Below the pieces are notes generated by a model. That model did not search any database and was not told the DNA's origin. It saw nothing but the letters and a program-made list of their open reading frames with translations. A stretch of DNA of 13,912 nucleotides from CAYJPV01 sp964396055 (GTDB lineage Bacteria; Acidobacteriota; Vicinamibacteria; Vicinamibacterales; JAKQTR01). Below are positions 7,307-13,860 of the stretch, one piece after another; position 1 is the stretch's first letter, and every line of letters starts with the position of its first letter. Location: assembly GCA_964396055.1 (NCBI GenBank), contig CAYNDV010000123.1, positions 1-13,912 of the forward strand, written 5' to 3'. A program made the translations under genes and the position numbers.

Positions 7307-8386
7307 TCAACGATCGATCGCGCTGAGGGCCCAGGCGGCCTGGCGACGGACTTTGGTGTCGCTGTCCTTGAGCGCCGCCATCAGGGCGTCCGAGGCCCGG
7401 GCGCTGCCGATCGCACCCAGCGCCCAGGCTGCCTGCGACCGGACATGCGCGTCGCCATCGCGGAGCGCCGCCACGAGGCCATCCACGGCACTGTCATCGC
7501 CAATGGCACCCAGTGCCCACGCCGCCTGGCTCTTCACCTTCGGGTCCGCGTCCTTCAGCGCCCGGACGAGCGCCGGCGTGGCGCGTGCGTCCCCGATGGC
7601 GCCCAGAGCCCAGGCCGCCTGCGACCGTACCCGCGGGTCGCCATCGCCCAGCGCCACTCCAAGGCCGTCCACGCCCAGCGCGCTGTTGATGGCGCCGAGG
7701 GCCCACGCTGCCTGTGAACGGACTCGGGCGTCCGCATCGCGCAGGGCCTGCACGAGTCCTGGCGCGCCTCGCGAATCGTCGATGGCGCCGAGGGCCCACG
7801 CCGCCTGGCCGCGGACACGTTCGTCGCGATCCCGCAGGACGGCCAGCAACGGCTCGACGCTGCGCGCATCGTCCAGGGCGCCAAGCGCCCACGCGGCGTC
7901 ACGGCGCACCAGGGCTTCGGTGTCCCGCAATGCCGCGATGACGGGGTCGACGGCCCGCCGGTCGTCGAGGGCCCCAAGGGCCCAGACGGCGTTGGCGCGG
8001 GCGATCCAGCGGGGATCCTGCAGCGTCTTTACCAGCGGGTCGAAGGCCGGACTGCCGATGGCCACCAGCGCCGCGGCCACCTCGCGCCCGGGCGTCGTCA
8101 TGTTGTCATCGCTGCCGCCGTGCCAGTTCCAGTGGCGCTGGCCGCACACCTCGCGCGACACGGACGCGCCATCGCCCAGGGCGGCCACCAGGTGCGGGAT
8201 CGCGTTCGCCGCGTCACGGCCGCGCTCCTTGAGGTCGCACGCCGCCTTGGCCCGGACGGCGGGGTCGGCGGACTGCAGGGCCGCGACGGCCGTCTCGACC
8301 GACACGGTCTGCGCCGACAACGAGGGGCCCGCCGCGCAGGACAACCACGTCAGGCCCACGACGACCAACGTCAGACAACGTCGCAT
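7307..8386 (-). CDS. exported HEAT-repeat (PBS lyase-like) protein with eight 31-residue repeats
   Basis: The protein has 359 residues. I start it at 8386 because AGAGGAG lies about 8 nt upstream; an ATG 18 nt earlier overlaps that site. Residues 1-25 form a signal peptide (hydrophobic core LTLVVVGLTWLSC, likely cleavage before Gln26). The Cys17 context is a poor lipobox. Residues 30-112 include a degenerate repeat and an insertion (about 74-100) with two Trp. From about residue 113 to the end there are eight near-identical HEAT units of AAWALGAI type. Their Trp residues fall at 135, 166, 197, 228, 259, 290, 321 and 352, exactly 31 apart. The last unit continues straight to the C-terminus. 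HEAT solenoids bind proteins; nothing here suggests an enzyme. The units resemble those fused to the M56 protein at 11419-13365, so the two proteins may work together. Confidence 0.9.
   Translation of the reverse strand: MRRCLTLVVVGLTWLSCAAGPSLSAQTVSVETAVAALQSADPAVRAKAACDLKERGRDAANAIPHLVAALGDGASVSREVCGQRHWNWHGGSDDNMTTPGREVAAALVAIGSPAFDPLVKTLQDPRWIARANAVWALGALDDRRAVDPVIAALRDTEALVRRDAAWALGALDDARSVEPLLAVLRDRDERVRGQAAWALGAIDDSRGAPGLVQALRDADARVRSQAAWALGAINSALGVDGLGVALGDGDPRVRSQAAWALGAIGDARATPALVRALKDADPKVKSQAAWALGAIGDDSAVDGLVAALRDGDAHVRSQAAWALGAIGSARASDALMAALKDSDTKVRRQAAWALSAIDR
7310..8050 (-). repeat. 93-nt coding tandem repeats (eight HEAT units)
   Basis: The eight HEAT units are also similar as DNA, recurring every 93 nt. 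A GCCCAGGCGGCC-like stretch encodes the AAWALG core. Such arrays can gain or lose units by recombination, so unit number may vary between strains. Confidence 0.85.
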
Positions 8387-8435
8387 GTGATTCTCCTCTG
8401 CCAACGCGCGAACAACTTCATGTTCCGGCCCGATG

Positions 8436-8622
8436 GGGCGAGAGACAGCTCACGCTCGCGTCCCCGCTCACGACAAGCCGGAGAAACGTCTCTCCGGGGT
8501 GCTGGTCGGCGGCAGCGCTGGGTCCCGCAACCCAGCGCGGATTCCGGCCCCTGCGAGACGTTTCTCAGACTGACGCCGATCGGCTTGGTTCGAGGGGCCG
8601 CTCGGTGAGCTGTCCCTCGCCC
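8436..8622. repeat. 187-nt nested inverted repeat (MITE-like or structured RNA)
   Basis: Three nested inverted repeats share one axis. The outer arms 8436-8453 and 8605-8622 match at 17 of 18 positions. The middle arms 8474-8480/8581-8587 (CAAGCCG/CGGCTTG) and 8481-8492/8555-8566 (GAGAAACGTCTC/GAGACGTTTCTC) are perfect. The inner arms 8515-8523/8530-8538 (GCGCTGGGT/ACCCAGCGC) are perfect around a 6-nt loop. The single outer mismatch becomes a G-U pair in minus-strand RNA, the direction of the flanking genes. It fills most of the gap between the DUF5916 gene and the HEAT gene. I find no clear target-site duplication and no open frame inside. Confidence 0.8.
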
Positions 8623-8634
8623 GTGTACCGTGCA

Positions 8635-8665
8635 GCGTGATCCGCTCTTGCTTCTGTCTTCTGTC
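8635..8665 (+). repeat. dispersed module (GCGTGATCC... type), copy C, without heptamers
   Basis: It begins GCGTGATCCGCTCTTGCTTCT, matching the other two copies over the first 21 bases at most positions, then diverges into a pyrimidine-rich TCTGTCTTCTGTCTCC-like tail. It lies just 3' of the DUF5916 gene's stop, opposite to that gene's direction. No CCCACGC array follows. Confidence 0.6.
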
Positions 8666-8679
8666 TCCTTCTCTCGTCC

Positions 8680-11292
8680 CTAGAAGTTGAACCAGTACGA
8701 CGCCTTGACCAGGAACACGTTGGTGGCCGGCAGGCCGAACACGCGCGAGAGGTCGCGCCAGCCGTCGTACTGGCCCGTGTTCGCCATGTCCTCGCGGCCC
8801 TGCTGCCACACCACGTAGAGCACCGAGCCCGGCTTGTATTCCCAGCGCAGCACGTTGGTCGTCCTGAACGACTTGTAGTTGAAGTCCGGAATGCCGGCGT
8901 ACGGATACGGGCTGAACTGGGCGGGGTAGGGCTTCGCGTGCGGCGCCGTGAGTTCCCGGAACTCCGAGTAGGCGCCGGCCGAGACGAACGGCTCGGCATA
9001 CAGCTGGACCGAGAGGTCCGGCGTGATGGTGTAGTCCACGCGCGCCGTCAGGCTCGCCGTGGTCTGCCTGATGCGGCCGAAGACGTAGTGCGTGGACGCG
9101 CCGCCGTCCACGTTCTCGACCCACTGCGAGTCTTCGTCCAGGCGCTCGAACCGGACGCCGCCGGTGATGCGCAGCGACGAGGTGGGGCGCCAGGTGAGAC
9201 CGGGTTCGATGCCGTCGATGGACGAGCCCGATTCGTCGCGCCAGCTGAAGCCCGACCAGCTGCCGCCGAGGGCCCGGCGGCCGTCCGACTCGACGTAGTA
9301 CCAGACGTTGTAGCCGCGCTTGGAGGTCATCGACGGGCCGCCGCGCGTGGCGCGGTCGTCGTAGCCCGGCGCTTCCCAGGTGACGCCGCCACCCACGCCC
9401 CAGTTCGAGGCGAACAGCAGGTGCGCGTTGACGTTCGACCCCGTGAAACGGCGGTCGCCGCCGGCGTTCCAGCCCGACCACTCGTTCAGGTTGAAGCGGA
9501 CGTTGCGATACCAGGACGTGGGCGTGTCCCAGCGCACCTGCACCCAGCCCGACTGCATCACCTGGTCGGCGCGCCGCAGGTACCCGACATCGTTGATGTC
9601 GAACCCAGGCGACTTGTAGTCGGCCACGAAGCTGAACCGGACGCGCTTGCCGCCGATCTTGTGCAGGCCCAGCTGGCCTGCCTGGCCGCTGAGGGTCGTG
9701 CGGCCCGGGTCGTAGTCGAGGTGGTCCGCATCGGGGCGCTGGAAGTTGTGGACCGCGTTGCGCTGCAGGTCGTCGATGGCTTCCGCACTGCCGCGAATCG
9801 TGCTGCCCGACCAATACCCGCGCAGGGCGTAGCGCGGGTCCTTCTGCCGCCAGTCCCAGCTCACGCCGCCGGTGGTCGCGCTGCCGGGCAGGAACCGCAC
9901 GTCGCCGTCGAGGCGGCGGGCGGTGTTGGTGAGCATGAACCCCACGGTGGACTGGTTGGCCCACTCGCGTTTGGCCTGGGCCACGGTGTACGCCGAGAAC
10001 GGCTCGACCGTCTGCGTCTGGCGCGTGGAGCCGACGGCGATCTGCGCGTCCTCGCGGGCTGTGAACGCCGAGAGGACGCCGACGGCAAACGGCCCCGCGC
10101 GGCCCGTGAGCTTGGCCGCGCCGAGGATCGTCGTCTGGGCGGGCGACGAACCATAGCCGCCGTCGGGCACGTCCGGCGAGCCGTGGGGCTGGCGGCCGAT
10201 GCGGCGCGAGTAGAAGAGGCCGGTGCAGCGACCGTCGTTGCAGTCGATGTCGAACGCGAAGTTGCCCGATCCCTCGACGAAGAACGGGCGCCGCTCCTGG
10301 TAGAAGGTTTCGAACGCCGTCAGGTTGACCACCGCGGGGTCGGCCTCCACCTGGCCGAAGTCGGGGTTGATCGTGGCGGTAAGCGTCAGGCCCGGCGTGA
10401 GCGCGTACTTCAAGTCGGCGCCGATGGTGCCACCCGGGTCCGGCGACGACTGGAGCGGGTTGGCCTCGTCCAGAGGGGCGGTCTGCGTCTGCGCCACCGC
10501 GTAGGGCACGAGTTCCAGACGCTTGAGCGCACCGGCGAGCGCGAGGCCGCGCAGGTCGCCGAACTGCGAAACGAATCCCTGCCGGCTCTTCGCGACAAGG
10601 GGCCACGTGGAGGTCTCGTTGAGGCGGCCGATCTCGCGGATGACCGCGAAGCCGAACGTGTCGGTCCGGCCTGGCTGAAACCGCAGTTGCGAGAATGGGA
10701 TGCGGAACTCCGCCGCCCAGCCGCCGGCGTCGCGCGTGACCGAGACGTCCCACACGGCGTCCCAGCTGCGGTCGAGGTTGCCGTCGGCGAAGAAGTACCC
10801 GTCCTGCTTGACGCCTGCCGGGTTCACGGCGAACTCGTAGGCCGTGCGCCGATCGTGGTACGAGTCGATGAGGACGCGGATCCAGTCGGAGGGCGATTCG
10901 AGGTCTCGTCGTGTGCGGATGCCCACCAGCGCGGCCGGGTCGGTGTCGAGGGCGCGCACGGCCACGTAGAGGTAAGTGCGGTCGTAGAGCACGCGGACCT
11001 CGGTGCGTTGCGACGGGGCCGCGCCCTCCTTCGGGTCGCGCTGAACGAACTCGGTCGCGGGCGCGGCCTTCGTCCAGGCCTCGTCGCCGGGATCGCCGTC
11101 GATGGCCACGGCCAGGGTGGCGGGCACCGGGGCGGCGTCAATCGCGGCATGACCGCGGTCGAGCGCCGGACGGGCGGCGTGGGCCGCCGCGCCCGAGGCG
11201 GCGGGGCGGGCGGGGTCCGTCGGCGCGGCGACCGCCGACGCGGCCCAGAGAAGGCCGATGCCGGCACAGGCGAGACACGAAGCGAGGCGCAC
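8680..11292 (-). CDS. DUF5916 outer-membrane protein with CBM9-like N-terminal domain
   Basis: The protein has 870 residues from a GTG start at 11292 with GGAGG 4 nt upstream. A start 90 nt upstream is open but runs through a palindromic repeat, so I reject it. Residues 1-23 are a signal peptide ending AVAA. Residues about 60-230 resemble the carbohydrate-binding family 9-like domain that normally precedes DUF5916 (VAIDGDPGDEAW, then LYVAVRALD and YEFAVNPAGVKQD). The remainder is DUF5916: INPDFGQVEADPAVVNLTAFE, the ERRPFFVEGSGNF segment, a Cys pair in DCNDGRC, LFYSRRIGR, then many alternating beta strands typical of an outer-membrane barrel. The protein ends YWFNF, with the terminal aromatic used by the barrel assembly machinery. 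Function of the family is unknown; surface glycan handling is a guess. It is downstream of the M56 gene but separated by a strong terminator and a possible BlaI-type operator. Confidence 0.92.
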   Translation of the reverse strand: MRLASCLACAGIGLLWAASAVAAPTDPARPAASGAAAHAARPALDRGHAAIDAAPVPATLAVAIDGDPGDEAWTKAAPATEFVQRDPKEGAAPSQRTEVRVLYDRTYLYVAVRALDTDPAALVGIRTRRDLESPSDWIRVLIDSYHDRRTAYEFAVNPAGVKQDGYFFADGNLDRSWDAVWDVSVTRDAGGWAAEFRIPFSQLRFQPGRTDTFGFAVIREIGRLNETSTWPLVAKSRQGFVSQFGDLRGLALAGALKRLELVPYAVAQTQTAPLDEANPLQSSPDPGGTIGADLKYALTPGLTLTATINPDFGQVEADPAVVNLTAFETFYQERRPFFVEGSGNFAFDIDCNDGRCTGLFYSRRIGRQPHGSPDVPDGGYGSSPAQTTILGAAKLTGRAGPFAVGVLSAFTAREDAQIAVGSTRQTQTVEPFSAYTVAQAKREWANQSTVGFMLTNTARRLDGDVRFLPGSATTGGVSWDWRQKDPRYALRGYWSGSTIRGSAEAIDDLQRNAVHNFQRPDADHLDYDPGRTTLSGQAGQLGLHKIGGKRVRFSFVADYKSPGFDINDVGYLRRADQVMQSGWVQVRWDTPTSWYRNVRFNLNEWSGWNAGGDRRFTGSNVNAHLLFASNWGVGGGVTWEAPGYDDRATRGGPSMTSKRGYNVWYYVESDGRRALGGSWSGFSWRDESGSSIDGIEPGLTWRPTSSLRITGGVRFERLDEDSQWVENVDGGASTHYVFGRIRQTTASLTARVDYTITPDLSVQLYAEPFVSAGAYSEFRELTAPHAKPYPAQFSPYPYAGIPDFNYKSFRTTNVLRWEYKPGSVLYVVWQQGREDMANTGQYDGWRDLSRVFGLPATNVFLVKASYWFNF

Positions 11293-11303
11293 GGGACCTC
11301 CAG

Positions 11304-11328
11304 GCAGGGCTGAAGCCCTGCACGACGG
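11304..11328. repeat. AGGGCTGAAGCCCT palindromic repeat, copy 2
   Basis: A 25-nt element identical to 3452-3476 except for one base in the loop. It lies in the 5' leader of the DUF5916 gene, 11 nt before the GTG start and just upstream of the ribosome site. In the transcript it would form an 8-bp hairpin close to the start codon. Confidence 0.85.
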
Positions 11329-11353
11329 GGTACGGGAATGTGTGCGACAAATG

Positions 11354-11369
11354 TGCTGGAAAACTAGCA
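11354..11369. promoter_or_regulatory. candidate BlaI-type operator upstream of the DUF5916 gene
   Basis: TGCTG-N6-TAGCA matches 9 of 10 fixed bases of the TGCTA-N6-TAGCA pair that covers the BlaI-family promoter at 13763-13797, with the same 6-nt spacer. The palindrome is extended by one G/C pair on the outside. It lies 61 nt upstream of the GTG start, between the M56 gene's terminator and the coding region, where an independent promoter is expected. I cannot assign a clear -10/-35 pair here. Confidence 0.5.
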
Positions 11370-11380
11370 CCGACGCGCAC

Positions 11381-11413
11381 AAAAACGGGCAGGCCGGCTG
11401 CCGGCCTGCCCGT
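11381..11413 (-). terminator. intrinsic terminator of the BlaI-M56 operon
   Basis: ACGGGCAGGCCGG (11385-11397) and CCGGCCTGCCCGT (11401-11413) form a perfect 13-bp stem with a 3-nt loop. On the minus strand the stem is followed directly by TTTTTG. It begins 6 nt after the TAG stop of the M56 gene. This is a textbook rho-independent terminator for minus-strand transcription. Confidence 0.93.
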
Positions 11414-11418
11414 GGCGG

Positions 11419-13365
11419 CTACTGGTCGCGCCCGATCACCTGCGACAGCGCGAACGCGGCGGCCTTGCGCACGTCGGCGTGCGTGTCCTTCATCGCTGCC
11501 ATCAGCGCATCCGTGGCCCGCGGATCGCGAATCTGACCCAGGGCGAACGCGGCGTGCTCGCGCGCGTCCGGCGATCCGCCGCCCGAGAGCAGCGCGATCA
11601 GCGGATCGACCGCCCGCTTGTCGCGGATCTGGCTCAAGGCGAACGCCGCCTGCTCCTGCACGTCGGGTGACGGGTCCTTCAGGGCCAGAATCAGGCCATC
11701 CACCGCCGCGGGGTCCCGAATCTGGCCCAAGGCGAACGCGGCACGCTCGCGCACCTGCGCTTCCTTGTCGGCCAGCAGTCCCGCCAGCGCCGGGGCCGCC
11801 GCTGGATCGCGCAACTGGCTGAGCGCGAAGGCTGCCTGCTCGCGGACATCCGCATCGGTGTCCTTGAGGGCGGCCACGAGCGGCGCCACGGCGGCCGCAT
11901 CACGGGCCTGTCCGAGCGCCTGAGCGGCGTTCTCACGCACGTCCGCTGACGAGTCCGCGAGGGCCGCCGTGAGGGCCGGCGTGGCCCGCTTGTCACGCAG
12001 GCGGCCCAGGGCCATCACGGCATGCTCGCGCACCTCGAGGTCGGTGTCCTTCATGGCCGCCGTGAGCGCATCGATGACCTTCTGATCGACGGGTCGCCGA
12101 GACTCGCCGTCGGAGCCGGATGCGCGACCCGCGCCGGGTGTGGGCATCGGGGTGGGGGTCGGCGTCGGCATCGGCCGTGGCGCCGGCACGCTCTGGCCGG
12201 CCTGGGGCGGCGGGGTGGCCTGCGCGGCGGTGTCCGCCACCGCCTCGTCCATCAGGCTCGACGGTGAGGGCAGCACGAGACCGGCGTCGGCTCGCGGCGC
12301 CAGCTGAACGGCGGCAAGAGACGGCACGAGGACGCCGAGGCAGAGGACGAGCACCGCGGCGGCGGCCCGGGTGGGCACGCGGCGCGGCAGATCGGGATCG
12401 AGAATGGCGAGCAAGCGACCCTCCAGTTGCGAACGGCGCGCCATCGAGACGGATGCCCACGTCAACACGCCGTGAGGCCGCATCGCCCGCGCCACGTCGA
12501 GCAGTTGTTCCGCGTAATCCCCGCCGTCCGCTCCCGCCGCCAGGACCGCATCGTCGCAGGCGCGTTCGCGTTCGGCCACGAGGCGGCCGGCGGCGAGCCA
12601 GGCCAGGGGATTGAACCAGTAGACGGCGCAGACGGCGCCGGCCAGCGTCTGGGTGAGGCAGTCGTACCGGCGCACGTGCGCCAGTTCGTGCAGCAGCACC
12701 GTGCTCAACCGCGCCTCGGGCCAGGCTTCGGCGCCCTCGGGGACGAGAACGACCGGCCGTACGAACCCCCAGGTCATCGGCATGGCATCGGGGCGGCCCG
12801 TCGCGAAGGTGACCCGGCCGGCCACGCCCGAGCGGGCGGCCAGGTCGCGCGCGAGGGGCAGCCACGGTTCACCCTCGGCATCGCGGCGCGCGAAGCGCCG
12901 GACCCGGACGATGCCCCAGGCGAGGCGGAGGAGCAGGGTGATGGCCACAACCGCCCACACGGTGACGAGCACGGTGGTGGCGTCCACACGCCACGCGGCC
13001 GCCGGAGCGGGACGCGGCGCGGACGTCGTTTCGCGGCCGCCGGCGGGACTCGGCGGTTCGGCCAGGCCGGGTGCTCCGAGTTCGGGTGCGGCCGCAACGG
13101 CGCTGCTGGCCGAGGCGTCGAGGGGCAGGACCGGCAGGGGCCAGCGCGGCATCACGGGCAGCAGCAGCGGCAGCGCCAGGCTGCCGGCCAGGGCCACGGT
13201 CCACACCACGTGGCGCATCGCGGCGGAACTGCGGCGGAACAGCAGGCTGGCCAGCCACGCCAGCACCAGCAGCGCCGTGGCCTTGAGGCCGACCGACACC
13301 AGCACCGGCAGCCAGCCGGGCGCCGTATTGAGCCAGCGTACGAAGTCGACGAGCACGGTGGTCAT
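11419..13365 (-). CDS. BlaR1-type M56 membrane metallopeptidase fused to seven HEAT repeats
   Basis: The protein has 648 residues. Membrane segments are at about 18-43, 51-72 and 130-154, and a fourth at about 333-353. Between the third and fourth lies the M56 domain with zinc motif HELAH (226-230) and the following EREACDD-like segment RERACDD (266-272), expected in the cytoplasm. Residues about 355-424 form a Pro/Ala-rich linker with alternating Thr-Pro and Met-Pro. Residues 425-645 form seven HEAT units (ALG/ALS cores at 452, 483, 514, 545, 576, 608 and 639, spacing 31 except one of 32). In BlaR1/MecR1 this position holds a penicillin-binding sensor; no SxxK-type domain is present, so beta-lactam sensing is unlikely. 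The start overlaps the repressor stop as ATGA with AAGGAA upstream, giving translational coupling. It probably cleaves the BlaI-type repressor in response to an unknown envelope signal. Confidence 0.93.
   Translation of the reverse strand: MTTVLVDFVRWLNTAPGWLPVLVSVGLKATALLVLAWLASLLFRRSSAAMRHVVWTVALAGSLALPLLLPVMPRWPLPVLPLDASASSAVAAAPELGAPGLAEPPSPAGGRETTSAPRPAPAAAWRVDATTVLVTVWAVVAITLLLRLAWGIVRVRRFARRDAEGEPWLPLARDLAARSGVAGRVTFATGRPDAMPMTWGFVRPVVLVPEGAEAWPEARLSTVLLHELAHVRRYDCLTQTLAGAVCAVYWFNPLAWLAAGRLVAERERACDDAVLAAGADGGDYAEQLLDVARAMRPHGVLTWASVSMARRSQLEGRLLAILDPDLPRRVPTRAAAAVLVLCLGVLVPSLAAVQLAPRADAGLVLPSPSSLMDEAVADTAAQATPPPQAGQSVPAPRPMPTPTPTPMPTPGAGRASGSDGESRRPVDQKVIDALTAAMKDTDLEVREHAVMALGRLRDKRATPALTAALADSSADVRENAAQALGQARDAAAVAPLVAALKDTDADVREQAAFALSQLRDPAAAPALAGLLADKEAQVRERAAFALGQIRDPAAVDGLILALKDPSPDVQEQAAFALSQIRDKRAVDPLIALLSGGGSPDAREHAAFALGQIRDPRATDALMAAMKDTHADVRKAAAFALSQVIGRDQ
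11431..12093 (-). repeat. 93-nt coding tandem repeats (seven HEAT units of the M56 protein)
   Basis: The DNA recurs every 93 nt with cores encoding AAFALSQIRD-like segments, and one unit has an extra Gly codon. The C-terminal unit is 17 of 28 identical to the C-terminal unit of the free HEAT protein, and both proteins end at nearly the same repeat phase. Confidence 0.85.
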
Positions 13366-13763
13366 CGCCGTTCCTTTCCGCCGCGTCGGGCCTGCCTGAT
13401 CAGCGTCGTGAGATGGTCGAGATCCTCGTCGGAGAGTCTCGCGGACCCCTCATCGAGCAGCGCGGAGATGGCCTGACCCGGCGATCCGTCGTAGAAGGTC
13501 TGGACCAGGTGGCGCAGGGCCGACTGGGCGGCGCTGTCGCGAGGGGTCGTGGCCTTGTAGACGTAGCGGGGCCCGTCCTGGACGTGATGGACGTGGCCCT
13601 TGTCTTCGAGGATGCGCAGCAGGGCCCGCACGGCCGAGTAGCTGGGGGGATCGGGCAGGCCCTCGAGCACCTGGGCGGCGGTGGCTTCGCCCTTGAGGTA
13701 GAGCACATCCATGATTTCCCGCTCGCGACGGGACAGGGGCGGCTGGCGGAGGAACGCAGTCAT
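13362..13763 (-). CDS. BlaI/MecI family transcriptional repressor
   Basis: The protein has 133 residues, the usual size for the family. A winged helix-turn-helix spans about residues 10-75: LSRREREIMDVLYLKGEATA, the recognition-helix region SYSAVRALLRILEDKGHV (41-58), then the wing GPRYVYKA. A C-terminal dimerisation helix region follows (LRHLVQTFYDGSPGQAISALL), which in BlaI/MecI contains the site cut during induction. The gene sits immediately upstream of, and overlaps by 4 nt, an M56 metallopeptidase of the BlaR1 type, the standard pairing. No Shine-Dalgarno sequence precedes the ATG; the promoter is placed so that transcription would begin at or next to the start codon. Two operator-like palindromes cover the promoter, so autorepression is likely. 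Confidence 0.95.
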   Translation of the reverse strand: MTAFLRQPPLSRREREIMDVLYLKGEATAAQVLEGLPDPPSYSAVRALLRILEDKGHVHHVQDGPRYVYKATTPRDSAAQSALRHLVQTFYDGSPGQAISALLDEGSARLSDEDLDHLTTLIRQARRGGKERR

Positions 13764-13778
13764 GCTAAGAAGATAGCA
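13763..13778. promoter_or_regulatory. operator 1 of the BlaI-family repressor (proximal)
   Basis: TGCTA-N6-TAGCA, a perfect palindrome extended by one A/T pair (13762-13779). It covers the predicted -10 hexamer and reaches the first base of the start codon, so binding would block RNA polymerase. Confidence 0.78.
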
Positions 13779-13798
13779 TTCTGCTAAAAAGTTAGCAA
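13770..13798 (-). promoter_or_regulatory. predicted promoter of the BlaI-M56 operon (leaderless)
   Basis: On the minus strand, -35 TTGCTA (13798-13793) is followed by a 17-nt spacer and -10 TATCTT (13775-13770), each 4 of 6 matches to consensus. A TG one base upstream of the -10 makes it an extended -10. The A of the ATG is 7 nt past the -10, which is the usual start-site distance, so the transcript would have almost no leader. Confidence 0.65.
13782..13797. promoter_or_regulatory. operator 2 of the BlaI-family repressor (distal)
   Basis: TGCTA-N6-TAGCA, a second perfect palindrome with the same arms and spacer as operator 1, 19 bp away centre to centre. It overlaps the predicted -35. Paired palindromes over the promoter are the known arrangement for BlaI/MecI dimers, although the arm sequence differs from the TACA/TGTA type of staphylococci. 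Confidence 0.78.
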
Positions 13799-13810
13799 TA
13801 GAAATCTGCA

Positions 13811-13841
13811 GCGTGATTCATTCTTGCTTCTTGCGACTTGC
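13811..13841 (+). repeat. dispersed 31-nt module (GCGTGATTC... type), copy A
   Basis: It begins GCGTGATTCATTCTTGCTTC and continues TTGCGACTTGC. It matches copy B at 7231-7261 (reverse strand) at most positions. Nineteen nt after it the CCCACGC heptamer array starts. Confidence 0.75.
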
Positions 13842-13860
13842 TGCTGACAATCCTCTCCGC

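Noticed and set aside
7310..8050. CRISPR-like regular repeats
   Set aside because: The 93-nt periodicity is coding HEAT repeats with no spacer structure. The same applies to 11431-12093.
8468..11313. Long open frames overlapping the DUF5916 gene on both strands
   Set aside because: Their composition is Arg/Pro/Gly/Ala-rich and domain-free, while the DUF5916 frame has signal peptide, conserved segments and a barrel C-terminus.
11419..13763. A beta-lactam resistance operon
   Set aside because: The repressor and M56 parts match that system, but the penicillin-binding sensor is absent and no beta-lactamase gene follows. The serine hydrolase 4 kb away lacks the usual third box.
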